NCBI RefSeq assembly: GCF_018294505.1
Contig: NC_057807.1
Span: 139,654,747 to 139,718,746 of the forward strand
DNA: 64,000 bases
From: Triticum aestivum
Taxonomy: Eukaryota; Streptophyta; Magnoliopsida; Poales; Poaceae
Direction: 5' to 3'
Positions 11,178 to 22,242 of the stretch are shown in pieces. The translations under genes were made by a program, and so were the position numbers. A model generated the notes under the pieces. The model saw nothing but the letters and a program-made list of their open reading frames with translations. It was not told where the DNA came from and did not search any database. The number at the start of each line of letters is the position of its first letter. The stretch's first letter is position 1.

Positions 11178-14154
11178 ATGGCCTCTTCAATCAACAACGA
11201 CGCGGTCCTGGGTGAGACTTTTCTCCCCGGACAGATCTTCGTATTCGACGGCTTCGCTCTGCGGGCCAACTCACTTGGCCATCTGGAGCAGATCGAAAGC
11301 TACGCCCCTAGCCGTCAGGTCAGGTTTGGAAGCCTAAACTTCACGGCCGATATCCGCGGGGACTTGATCCTCGACGGATCCGAGCCACAGCCGAGCGTGC
11401 CGCACTGTCACGATGGGCATGACCTAACTCTGCCGCCGGACAGCACCTTGGAAGCGGCACTCGAATCCGCTCCGATCTATAGTCCGGAGCCGATCGCGCA
11501 GATCGAGGACGGGTGGCTGGACACCGCCTCGGGGGCTGCAACTTCTACGGCGATGGAGCCGAACACTGACCTTGTCCCACATATAGCTCATGACTCCAAG
11601 GTGCCGGACTCTCTACCGGACTCCGACCCTCCTACGCCCGCGCCAGTCGAATCCGATTGGACGCCGGTCACGGAATGCACCGCTGCGGACATCTTAAATT
11701 CGCTGAAGCATCTCTCGTTATCCGGAGAGCCCTGGCCGGACTACGGCCGGGATGGTTGGGACGTGGACGACGAAGAAATTCAAAACCCACCCACCACCCA
11801 CTTCGTAGCCACTGTCGACGATTTAACCGACGTGCTAAACTACGACTCCGAAGACATCGACGGTATGGACGACGATGACGGAGACAATCCAGAACCAGCA
11901 CCTACAAGGCACTGGAAGGCCGCCTCGTCACATGACGTATATATGGTGGATACCCCAAAAGGGAGCGATGACGAGGATCAATGGGGCGCGGCAAAGGATA
12001 ATCCCGCCGATAAACAACCAAAGCGGCAAGACAAGCGCCGCCCTAAACCCCGCCTCGGCAAGAACAGCATTCCCAATGACCCAGTGTTAGAGCAGGGCCA
12101 ACCAGTGGACGACGAACATGCAACCAAGCAACCGTCCGGACAAGACGAACCGGATGATCAACCCCTTCCCGGAGCAACCAACAGTCCAGACAACCTCACA
12201 CCGGAGCACAAAAACCTTCACAAAAGACTCGTCGCCACTGCAAGAAGTTTGAAGAAGGAAAAACGGAAGCTCAAAACAGCGGAAGACATACTCAGAATGA
12301 AGTGGAACAAAATACTAAAGACCGCAAGCAAATATGGCAATGGCCATCACACAAAGAGCTACCCGAAGCGCAAGCTGCTGCCAGAATTTGACGAGGAAGC
12401 CATAGAGCCCTCACCATCAAAAAATAAAGAGGCCGCCTGGCCGGATAGACGGCCAGATGACAGGCCAAAAGCGGCAAACGGCGCCGCACACAAGCCGACC
12501 TATGACCCTGGGAAAATAGACGGCCCAACTAGGTCCATCTACGGGCCAAAAAAGAGGGCCCCAGGAAGTAACACAACACGACAAGTGTCCGAAGACAGCG
12601 GCACACCCAAATACAGGGGCGCCGCACACCCGGTATGTTTCACCGATGAGGTGCTGGATCATGAATTCCCAGCAGGGTTTAAACCCATAAACATAGAAGG
12701 CATATGACGGAACAACAGACCCTGGAGTCTGGATAGAAGATTACATACTACACATACACATGGCTAGAGGAGATGATCTCCACGCCATAAAATATCTACC
12801 CCTCAAGCTCAAAGGGCCAGCTCGGCACTGGCTCAAAAGCCTCCCAGAAAACACTGTTGGAAGTTGGGAAGAGCTTGAGGACGCATTTAGAGCAAATTTT
12901 CAAGGGACTTATGTCCGCCCTCCGGATGCAGACGATCTGAGTCACATAACTCAATAGCCCGGAGAGTCAGCGCGCAAATTCTGGAACAGGTTCCTTACCA
13001 AAAAGAACCAAGTAGTCGACTGTCCGGACGCGGAAGCCCTAGCAGCTTTTAAACACAACGTCCGAGACGAATGGCTCGCCAGACACCTCGGCCAAGAGAA
13101 GCCAAGAACAATGGCCGCGCTAACAAGCCTCATGACGCGCTTTTGCGCAGGAGAAGACAGCTGGCTAGCAAGATGCAGCACCAGCGACCCGAGTACATCC
13201 GAGATCAGAGATGGAAACGGAAAATCACGGCACAGGAAAGATAAGCGCCGGAATAAAGAAAAAACCCCAAAGAGCACGGCGGTCAACGCCGGATTCAAAA
13301 GCTCGCGGCCAAACAATAAAACACTGCCTCTTAAGGACAACAGTGACGAGCTATCCAACTTAAACAAAATTTTGGATCGGATATGTCAAATCCACAGTAC
13401 CTCCGGAAGGCCTGCAAACCATACCAACCGAAATTGTTGGGTTTTCAAACAGTCCGGCAGGCTCAATGCGGAACACAAGGGGCTCGATGCGCCAAGCGAG
13501 GACGACGACGCACCACATCAGCAGAGCAACGGAAGTCAGAAGACTTTCCCACAAGAAGTCAAAACAGTAAACTCACTTCATGTGATAGTACGGAAAACCA
13601 ACACGGCACTCACTAAGACAAGTGCCGCACGGTCCACCCCAGCGGAACACCGGGATTGGATGTCAAAACCAATCACTTTCGACCATCGGGATTATTCCAG
13701 AAGTATCCGGAACGCAGGATGGACTGCTCTGATATTGGATCCCATAATAGACGGACTGCGATTTACGCAAGTTCTGATGGACGGCGGCAGTGACTTAAAC
13801 CTGCTATATCCGGACACAATCCGCAGGATGGGGATAGACCCTACTACAATTCGACATAGCCGCACTTCCTTCAAAGGAGTGGCGCCAGGCCCTTACGCCA
13901 GGTGCACAGGTTCATTATTACTAGAAGTTGTGTTCGGGTCACCTGACAACTTCCGACGAGAAAAGCTAACCTTTCATGTCGCCCCATTCAAAAGTAGCTA
14001 TCAAGCACTACTGGGACGAGAAGCTTTCGTCCGCTTTAACGCAATACCACACTACGCGTCTCTTACGCTTAAAATGCCCGGTCCACGTGGCATTATTTCA
14101 TTAAAAAGGTCGGCTAAGACCCCGGACACGGCTGGACGAGTCCGGAATAAATAA
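11178..14154 (+). pseudogene. gag-protease, frameshifted (copy 1)
   Basis: Sense polyprotein beginning at ATG 11178 just after the PBS. The N-terminal ~500 codons are acidic and Pro/Asp-rich with a lysine-rich stretch. An extra G near 12700 shifts the frame and gives TGA at 12705-12707. The rest continues in another frame: the retrotransposon gag core (about 12709-13180, with WIEDY and GPARHWL segments), a Cys/His cluster (C-x2-H...NHTNRNC, about 13384-13440) and a retroviral-type aspartic protease with DGGSDLN (about 13781). A second lesion, TAG at 12955-12957, stands where copy 2 has CAG. The product ends at 14154 without RT. Capsid and processing functions are inferred from family knowledge. 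Confidence 0.8.
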
Positions 14155-15225
14155 GCTAGGGGCTACCTAGCCGCACACCCTTACAAGGGTTTGTGTATAT
14201 AAGCTATAATGGGCTACCATATGCTCAGCTTTCTACATTTATATTTCAATTTTTTTGTAACTTTTTGCACGATTTCTTTTTCAAACTAAGTTCCTCTCTT
14301 TTTACAGATGAACAACGTGCACACCCGTCCAGGATACGGCACAACGGAGACACAGGCGCAGACGTGCAGTAGGGACCCGTTTCAAGGACTCTTTTCAGAC
14401 TAAGACCCTACGTAAACCTTTCTTACTGTCTCTTGTTGCTATAATCCCCTGGTTTCCCATTATAACCAGAGTGGAGGCTGGCGTTTTGGCATCGGCCGCG
14501 CCAGAGGAACCTGCCCGTACCTGGACACAAGGGGCTTAGGGCATTATTCTGCCCGCTATTGTAAAAGACCGAACACCTTCGGGAGTGTTCGGCGTCTCGA
14601 GTTAGGCCTTATATGCATCAGCTCCGAATCATGTCTTTGGTCAAATGTTGGGTTTGCCCGGCTCCTGTGTTTTGCTGCCTTACGTTCCGTATCATCGGCT
14701 AACGCGGCACCAGGAGAACTACTGCGATTGTGCCCCAGTTCGGCTGGGCGAGCGCCTCAGTAGAGAAAGCCGAAAACTGACTGTCATGATGCAGCGAGAG
14801 ACTGGTCAGCCACTCGATCGACCAAGGGAATGTCTAGAATTCCTTCCGCTTTGACGAAGGGCCGTTTCCCGGTCAGGCACATACGCGCCCCGAATTCGGA
14901 GAGCGCGGTGCCCCCAGGGGCTATGTCGTAGCCCCACCCTCGAACTCCATGGCTAAGTGAAAGTGATAAAGCATTATAGTCCGGTTGCCTCGTTTGCTAC
15001 GCTACCACCTCCTTTACAGGACCGAGACGTCGGATTAAGTGTGAAAATGCGCTATTTTTTGCGAACACCCCCGCACCTTGTGCGTGGGGGCTGAAGCCGA
15101 CGACTGCCATCTTTCAGGTTATACACACGTATACATGAACGGCCGCATAGGAGATATTACATTACTTGAACGCACAAGTATAAAAGGCGCTTACATCATA
15201 AATATTGTTTTACAACATAAAACGT
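14155..15225. other. Conserved non-coding block between convergent genes, copy 1
   Basis: About 1.07 kb between the protease stop and the antisense stop codon, where autonomous relatives carry RT to integrase. No long frame is convincing. Stretches at about 14560-14860 and 15065-15120 closely match copy 2 at about 40405-40690 and 40915-40970, for example CTCCGAATCATGTCTT and GGGGGCTGAAGCCGACGACT. It probably holds the 3' ends of both convergent transcripts. Confidence 0.55.
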
Positions 15226-18090
15226 TCATTTGAACGTAACATTTTTTGAACACTGCGACTCTATTACACGAGCACCACGCAACACTTCGCCAAAATAGTG
15301 CTCGGCGGGTAACCGGCTATCGTCCGAACCCGAGGTCGCAACAGCGGTGGCATCCATCTCTGTCCAATGTGTCTTCACACGGGCGAGTGCCATCCGCGCA
15401 CCCTCTATGCATGCCGACCGCTTCATCGCCTTCATATGCGGCACCGCCCCAAGAAATTGCTGCAATAAGCCAAAGTAACTCTTCGGCTCGGGCCTATCCG
15501 GCCAGACATGGGTCACGATATCCGTCATGGCAAGCCCAGACAACCTATTCAGCTCAGCCCACTCGGCCAAACGGTCGGTCAGCGGAAGTGAACGCTCCGG
15601 ACTATGGAATTGAGACCAAAACAACTCTTCCGTCTCGTGATCCTTCTGGCTTCGAAAATGCACAACGGCATCCGCCGCACTCGCTGCTAAGTCCATATAA
15701 GGGTCCTCCGGACCCCACAGTTGGCCCAGCTGAGCATACTTTGGATCCGTAAACCTTCGGCGCAGCAGAAAAGGCTTGCCAGCTACAATGTCTCCGGCCT
15801 GGCGCAGCTCTTCCTTTATAGCCCGCATCGCAGAGCGGGCATCCTTGGCTTCGGCGGTGGCCTTCCCCAGGTCTTCTTGCACCACCAGGCGCTCCTTCTC
15901 AAGAGCCTCATTGCGGTCGGTAGCATCTTTTAACTTCACGGCCATTTCAGCCATCTCTTCCCTGCTTCGGCAGTGTGCGGCCCTTTCGGCCGCTAACTCT
16001 TCGGCCGCCCTCGAGGCCGCCGCATCACTCCTTCTGGCCTGCTCCTTGGCTTGAGCAAGTTCGGCCCGAAGGCTCTCCACAGCAGCGGCGCTATCTGCAT
16101 TTCACACACATGTAAGGAGACGGCTTCGGCTCCCTTACCAAGTGACCGCACAGGAACACTTACCTTGCGACTCATCAAGCCGCCTGTTGACCAGCGTGAT
16201 GTCCGCATCCGCAACGGTGAGTTGCCGCTTTAGTTCGGCAACTTCATCAGTCCGGCTGGCCCCCGGACGATCCGCCACCTATATAGGTACGGCGAAAATT
16301 TAAACCTGCGATTTTGATCCTCGGCACGCTGTCGCTTTCGACAACCTACCGAGTCTCAGGGGCTACTACCCATACAGGGCGCATTCTATATGCAAAACTG
16401 TCCAAAGGTGTGTCATTTTTACGTACCTCAAACCCCGCCAGCAAACTACTGACGGCATTATGCAACCCGCCTTCGGCGGATGAAATCCTTTCAATCACCA
16501 CACTCATCAGTGCGTGGTGATCTTCTGAGATAGACGCCTTCTCAAGCAGATCCTTCAGCCGTACACTAGCTGGCGCCGAACTATCCGGCTTCGCCAAACC
16601 CGGGGGCTCCCTCCTCGACGACACTTCCGGCTCGTCCGCCCTATCCGACGGCGCCCCGGACGGAGGCGTTTCGCTCTCCACCATATCCGGACGAAGGTCC
16701 CCCGAAGTCGAGCTCATTTGCGAAGGACGGAGATCCGAACTATAAGGTAAAAACTTTAGTTATCCTCAGAAGCACAAATAGGGATGCCCTTTGCTATAAA
16801 ATCCTTTCTTTTTACTTACGGCTCGTTGGAGGGCTGATCCTTTAAGGGAGACTGTGCGGCCGGGGCCTCCCCGGACGCAGGACCCTCTGGCGAAGATTTC
16901 TTCCCCCGTTTAGGGGCCTTGGCCCCCAGGTCCTCGGAGGCAATCCTCTTCTCCCCTTGGAGGGAGGGATTCTCGATCCCCCCTCTTTCAAAAGCCTCCT
17001 TAGGCGAGGCAGTAGCTTTTTCACTTTCCCCTTCGCCTTCCTCTGGAGGCGCAACCTCCAACATCCGGACCAGCGTGGAATCCGGCGCGGTCTCTGGGAG
17101 GGGGGCCGGACACCATATTAATTTTGCTCCCGCTATCCACTCCTGTTTAGAAGGAAGTTGGTCATAAGGTGGATCACCGAAGGGCAAACAAATGATGTGT
17201 CCGGACTCGGAGCTACTTACCCGAGTATCCGGGTGATTGCAGCTTAGGCCAGCATCCTCGATCAGTTCCAGACGCACCTCTTGCAATCCGAAGAATAATT
17301 TGTACATCTCCAGGGGTGTCGTACCCATGAAATGTTGAAGAATCCGAGGTCCCTCCGGATTAAATTCCCATAGTCGGAGAGGACGGCGTTTGCAGGGCAA
17401 ATAACGCCTGATCAGCATAACCTGCATCACCACGACCAGATCGATCTCCCTCGCCTGGAGATCTCGAATCCGGCCCTGCAATAGGGGCACGTCCTTTGAC
17501 GGCCCCCAGTTGAGCCCATGGTTGACCCACGACATCAACCGTTGTGGAGGTCCCGGGCGGAATAAGGGCGGCGGCTTTTGTTTGCGGCCCCTTGGAACGG
17601 TGATATAGAACCACTCTTGCTGCCACAAGCCGAGCTCCTCTTGGAAGGAGCCTGCGGGCCACGGGGCGTCGGCCCTCCTGCTGACGGCCGCCCCGCCGCA
17701 CTCCGCTTGACGCCCCCCAATCATCTTCGGCGTCACATTGAAGGTCTTCAGCCACAAGCCGAAGTGAGGGGTGACGCGGAGGAAGGCTTCGCAGACGACG
17801 ATAAACGCGGAGATATGGAGGATGGACTCCGGAGCCAAATCGTGGAATTCCAACCCATAGTAGAACATGAGCCCTCTCACGAAAGGATCTATCGGGAAGC
17901 CTAAACCCCGACGGAGGTGGGATACAAAGACGACATACTCGCCGGGCTCGGGGGTGGGGATGGCCTGCCCTTCTGCAGGCAACCTGTGCGAAATCTCGTA
18001 AGTCAGGTACTTGGCTTCCCGCAGCTTTAGCACGTCCTCCTCCGTGACGGAGGAAGGCATCCACCGGCCCTGGAGGTCGGAGCCGGACAT
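15226..18090 (-). CDS. Antisense multi-exon retrotransposon gene, intact
   Basis: Gene on the strand opposite gag. Exons: 18090-17221, 17142-16820, 16739-16427, 16278-16164 and 16094-15226. All introns are GT-AG (donors GTAAGT, GTAAGT, GTACGT, GTAAGT), and the exons sum to 2490 nt, 829 codons plus stop. The first intron (78 bp) is itself open, so retention would give 855 residues. The N-terminal ~170 residues match the plant 'putative gypsy type transposon' domain (PF04195-like; FVRGLMFYYGLEFHDLAP, WLKTFNV). A charged, Ser/Pro-rich middle follows with a basic KAPKRGKK patch, possibly a nuclear signal, then a coiled coil (ESLRAELAQAKEQARR onward) and a conserved C-terminal region (HVWPDRPEP, KRSACIEGARMALARVK). 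Function unknown. It is intact while the sense gene is broken. Confidence 0.82.
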
Positions 18091-18194
18091 TGTTGAAGGT
18101 CCGAAGCGCTCGAATCTGGAGCTCTAGGTGCTGGAACTTGGGGCGGGAGGAGGATTCGATGGAGGGTTGAAGAAAAGAAACGAGCCTTGGTCCC

Positions 18195-18202
18195 GTTATA
18201 AA
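18195..18202 (-). promoter_or_regulatory. TATA box of antisense gene, copy 1
   Basis: On the minus strand TTTATAAC lies 105 bp upstream of the ATG at 18090. Similar boxes stand 115 bp and about 125 bp upstream in the two other antisense genes (44192-44198 and 63552-63560). Confidence 0.5.
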
Positions 18203-18267
18203 GAAGGGAAATACCAAGAGCCGTCTCCGTGACCGTTCGGGACTCGCCTTCGATAGAGGGGGCGTGG

Positions 18268-18635
18268 CGACGGGCGCGGTTGGGTTACCCACGTTCGTAT
18301 TGATGAGAATCCCGGATTAAGGGGGAACACGATCTCTGCTTCGACAAGACGTGCCAAGGAAACCGCTTCGCTAAATGCGCTGAGGTGGTAAAATAAAAAA
18401 CATAATGGCTTGGTAGTGGTGTGACGTCACGCCGCAAAAAACGTCAGCAGATTGAACTTGTGTATATTTATATATTATTCTCTCTACGGTGGAATGTGGA
18501 ATTTATTTTGCAGAGCCGGACACTATCCTGGTGTTCACAATCTTCTATGAATTATTCGGAGGAGGAACCCGCCTTGCAATGCCGAACAATATGCGCGCCG
18601 GACTCATCGTCATTGAAGCCTGGTTCAGGGGCTAC
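18268..18635. other. Conserved 3' subterminal region, copy 1
   Basis: About 370 bp from GGCGCGGTTGGGTTACCCACG to the 3' LTR, nearly identical to 44268-44638 in copy 2 even though the sequence just inside differs strongly. It ends with the polypurine tract TTCAGGGGCTAC at 18624-18635. It lies upstream of the antisense gene and may include its distal promoter. Confidence 0.65.
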
Positions 18636-19147
18636 TGAGGGAGTCCTGGATTGGGGGGTGTCCGGATAGCCGGATTACCATCATCAGCCGAACTATCATC
18701 GGCCGGACTATCATCATCGACCGGACTCCAAGACTATGAAGATACAAGATTGAAGACTTCGTCCCGTGTCCGGATGGGACTTTCCTTGGCATGGAAGGCA
18801 AGCTTGGCGATACGGATATGTAGATCTCCTACCATTGTAACCGACTCTATGTAACCCTAGCCCTCTCCGGTGTCTATATAAACCGGATGGCCCTAGTCCG
18901 TAGGACATACATTACAACAATCATACCATAGGCTAGCTTTTAGGGTTTAGCCTCCTTGATCTCGTGGTATATCCACTCTTGTAAACATCCACAATATCAA
19001 TATCAATCAAGCAGGACGTAGGGTTTTACCTCCATCAAGAGGGCCCGAACCTGGGTAAAACATCGTGTCCCTTGTCTCCTGTTACCATCCGCCTAGACGC
19101 ACAGTCCGGGACCCCCTACCCGAGATCCGCCGGTTTTGACACCAACA
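18636..19147 (+). repeat. 3' LTR, Tat-type copy 1
   Basis: 512 bp, TGAGGGAGTC...GACACCAACA, followed by the duplication CCCCT and then the rest of the solo LTR (19153-19548). Confidence 0.9.
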
Positions 19148-19553
19148 CCCCTTCTTTCGTTTTTCCGGTTGTTGCCACCAGATGGTGGATCCCTGGAGCC
19201 AGATGCCACCGCCGATGGATGCTACTACATGGAGACCGCCGCCAACTAGGAGCAGTTAGGAGGTCCCAGGCAGGAGGCCTTGCCTCTTCATTGTTGTTGC
19301 TTTTGTGTTAGCCTTCTTAAGGCATTCTTGTCTAACCTTATGTCTGTACTCAGTTATTGTTGCTTCCGCCGACTCTTATGTATCGAGCTATGTATTCGAG
19401 CCCTCGAGGCCCCTGGCTTGTAATATGAAGCTTGTATGTCTTCCATTTGTGTTTAGAGTTGTGTTGTGATATCTTCTCATGAGTCCCTGATCTTGATCGT
19501 ACACGTTTGCGTGTATGATTAGTGTATAGTCGAATCGGGGGCGTCACACCTCT

Positions 19554-19967
19554 CTTTCTTTATTACTTCCTATTAATTTCAACAATGACCAAAACTATGT
19601 TTGTCAACTAACAACAAGTTTCATGCGACATACTTCTTATATGTGAAGTCGTCACTTCCCATAAGACCATTATATAATCTTTTATTTCTTTTATTCTTTA
19701 TTTATTTTTCTCATGATCAATTCAAGAAAGAAAGGCCCTCAACTCAAAACTAATCTTTATTATATATCTCTCACACTCGATTACATAGAGGGAACATAAA
19801 AAAAACTCAAAGCTAGATCATACTAAAACTTTTATTCTACTAGATAAAGATGTGACCAAAAGGATCAAACTAAGAAAAATGATAGAGGTAAAGGTGTGAT
19901 GATGATACGATACCGGGACACCTCCCCCAAGCTTGGCACAAGCCAAGGGGAGTGCCCACACCCATGT
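19554..19967 (-). other. Non-coding internal part, Athila-type (continued)
   Basis: Resumes the Athila internal sequence after the solo LTR. AT-rich, with no supported frame. Confidence 0.5.
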
Positions 19968-19969
19968 AT

Positions 19970-20428
19970 TTATGTCTCTTTCTTCGGAGGTGGTGATGGT
20001 GGAGTTGTTGATGATGAAAGAGTCTTATCCTCCGTCTTCCAAGGCATAGGTTCACCATTGTAAAAAGATGAACGAGTCTCCAGGATCCTCAAATCTGCAG
20101 CCAAACTCATCCTCTTAAATCTGTATTCATACTCATAGTTTTGGTTTAGCAGGTCATAGAGCTGGGCTTGGAGATGCTCGATTCTCTCAAGAAGCTTGAA
20201 GATAGCCTCTCTGATGTTCTTGGCGTCCAGTTTGTGGTCACGGGTAAACTCCATGATCATCAAGTGATTTGTGTTGAGTCCACGTTCCACCATCCCTTCG
20301 CACTTGAAGTCTTGCTGCTCCATTGCTTTGAGCCTTGCCTCCATGCTTCCGGTCTTCTTCGACCCTTCAACATCGCGGATGTGCAGCACACCCTCACGCA
20401 TCTCAATGGTTTGAGGGTGTTGCAGCAC
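19970..20428 (-). CDS. Extra 3' frame of Athila-type element
   Basis: 152 codons on the minus strand, downstream of integrase in element orientation, where Athila elements carry an additional (sometimes env-like) frame. The predicted product is charged and probably helical (a GSMEARLKAMEQQ segment, then ERIEHLQAQLYDLLNQN), with a proline-rich tail (TTPPSPPP). I see no signal peptide or transmembrane segment, so an envelope role is not supported. The upstream part near 20430-20700 appears frameshifted, so the product may be N-terminally truncated. Its function is unknown; similar frames are typical of Sabrina elements as I remember them. Confidence 0.45.
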   Translation of the reverse strand: MLQHPQTIEMREGVLHIRDVEGSKKTGSMEARLKAMEQQDFKCEGMVERGLNTNHLMIMEFTRDHKLDAKNIREAIFKLLERIEHLQAQLYDLLNQNYEYEYRFKRMSLAADLRILETRSSFYNGEPMPWKTEDKTLSSSTTPPSPPPKKET

Positions 20429-20849
20429 CTCCGTGAGGTAGGGATTGATGACTTTCTCGAAAAACTTGTCTTTTGGGGGCGCTTGGAGATGTCATGGCGA
20501 TCTAGATCTGCCAAAAAAACAACTTGAAACAAGAACCAAGGATTTTGTCGTGGTACGGTGGTCAAAACCTCCGAGAGATTATAGAATGAATTTTTACCGA
20601 CCAAAAGGAGTATTCCACAAGAAAACAGAGTCCGGAGGGCGCAGGAGGTGCCCATAAGCCACAAGGGCGCGCCCAGGGGGGTAGGGCACACCTCCAAGGC
20701 TTGTCACCTCCTCATGCACTTTTCAGACTACTTTTATTTTTCCTAATTTTTTAAATATTCCAAAATAGAGTAAAATTGCCATTGGGAAAGTTCTGGAGTC
20801 GGTTTACTTACCGTACCACATACCTATTCCTTTTCGGAGTCTGAAACAT

Positions 20850-22242
20850 TCTGGTAGGTCTCCCTTATGTACTCCCCCGGGGTTATAGTATTAATTATAT
20901 TGATTTCAACATTTATGGGAGTTCCTGAGATATAGTGTTTGATTCTTTGCCCGTTTACCACCTTCGGGTTATTGCCTTCGGCGCTGTTAATTTTGAGGGC
21001 ACCGGAACGATAAACTTCCTCGACAATGTAAGGACCTTCCCATTCAGAGAGAAGTTTTCTTGCAAAAAAATCTTAAACGAGAGTTGTATAGCAAGACATG
21101 GTCACCTACATTAAATTCACGCTTTTTTATCCTTTTGTCATGCCATCTTTAAATTTTTCTTTCAACAACTTGACATTCTCATATGCTTGGGTTCTTGATT
21201 CATCAAGTGAGCTAATGTCAAATATCCTCTTTTCACCGGCAAGTTTGAGATCATAGTTGAGCTCTTTAATTGCCCAATAAGCTTTATGTTCTAGTTCAAG
21301 AGGTAAGTGACATGCTTCCATAAACATTTTATAAGGAGACATACCCCATAGGGTTTTATAAGCAGTTCTATAAGCCCATAATGCATCATCAAGTTTATTA
21401 GACCAATTCTTTCTAGATATATTAATAGTCTTTTGTAAGATCAATTTAATTTCTCTATTGCTTAATTCCACCTGACCACTAGACTGAGGATGATATGGAG
21501 ATGCAATTCTATGGTTAACATCATACTTATCAAGCAATTTACAGAAAGCACCATGAGTAAAGTGTGAATCACCATCAGTCATTAAATATCTAGGACTCCA
21601 AACCTCGGAAAAATAACTTCTTTAAGCATTTTAATAGAAGTGTTATGATCAGCACTACTAGTTGGAATAGCTTCTACCCACTTAGTAACATAATCAACAA
21701 CAACTAAAATATGTGTATACCCATTGGAGGAAGGAAAAGGTCCCATATAATCAAAGCCCCAAACATCAAATGGTTCAATTACAAGTGAATAATTCATTGG
21801 CATTTCCTAACATCTACGAATATTACCAATTCTTTGACATTCATCACAAGACAAGACAAACTTATGAGCATCCTTGAAGAGAGTAGGCTAATAAAAACCA
21901 GATTGTAATACCTTGTGTGCAGTTCTATCTCCAGCATGGTGTCCTCCGTAGGCTTTGGAGTGACACTTGTGTAGGATATGTTCCTGTTCATGCTCAGTTA
22001 CACAACGTCTAATAACACCATCTACTCCTTCTTTATAAAGGTGTGGGTCATCCCAAAAGTAATGTCTTAAATCATATAAAACTTTTTCTTTTGCTGGTAT
22101 GTGAAACTAGGTGGTATGAATTTAGCAACAATATAATTAGCATAACCAGCATACCATGGAGCATTACGAGAAGCATTTATGACAGCTAATTGCTCATCAA
22201 GAAAGCTATCATCAATAGGTAGTGGGTCATCAAGAACATTTT
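20850..22242 (-). pseudogene. Integrase region, Athila-type
   Basis: In element order: traces of the N-terminal zinc-binding region (about 22240-21800, broken), the catalytic core with [12 protein letters not shown] (near 21765) and the second Asp segment (MTDGDSHF, from 21582), and the Glu-containing segment [10 protein letters not shown] frame break lies at 21582, between the VLDI and MTDG segments. Beyond 21127 the C-terminal part (a GPYIVEEVYRSGA-like segment with RIKHYISG, near 21050-20920) continues in another frame. Integration of element cDNA would be its role; the lesions make it inactive. Confidence 0.75.

Larger units (their letters stand above)
10614..19147 (+). mobile_element. 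Non-autonomous Tat-type gypsy element, copy 1
   Basis: Complete element of 8534 bp flanked by CCCCT (10609-10613 and 19148-19152). It has LTRs of 517 and 512 bp, a PBS, a sense gag-protease frame and an antisense multi-exon gene upstream of the 3' LTR. RT, RNase H and integrase are absent, so it would need enzymes from an autonomous relative. An antisense gene before the 3' LTR is a known trait of Tat-lineage elements. The LTR start TGAGGGAGTCCTGG is common in wheat; I think it may belong to the Fatima group, but this is uncertain. Confidence 0.85.
7026..19548 (+). mobile_element. Solo long gypsy LTR, hosting a nested element
   Basis: Starts TGTGATGCCC at 7026 and ends GGGCGTCACA at 19548, flanked by CCTCT at 7021-7025 and 19549-19553. 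Without the nested element (10614-19147 plus one duplication copy) it is about 3.98 kb. There is no PBS, gag-pol or second LTR, so it is a solo LTR left by recombination between the two LTRs of one insertion. Inside are a candidate TATA box (TTTATAAAA, 7407-7415), a GC-rich block, an acidic mini-frame and degenerate repeats. Parts of the distal half match the LTRs at 1-2908 and 47091-51757. Confidence 0.85.
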
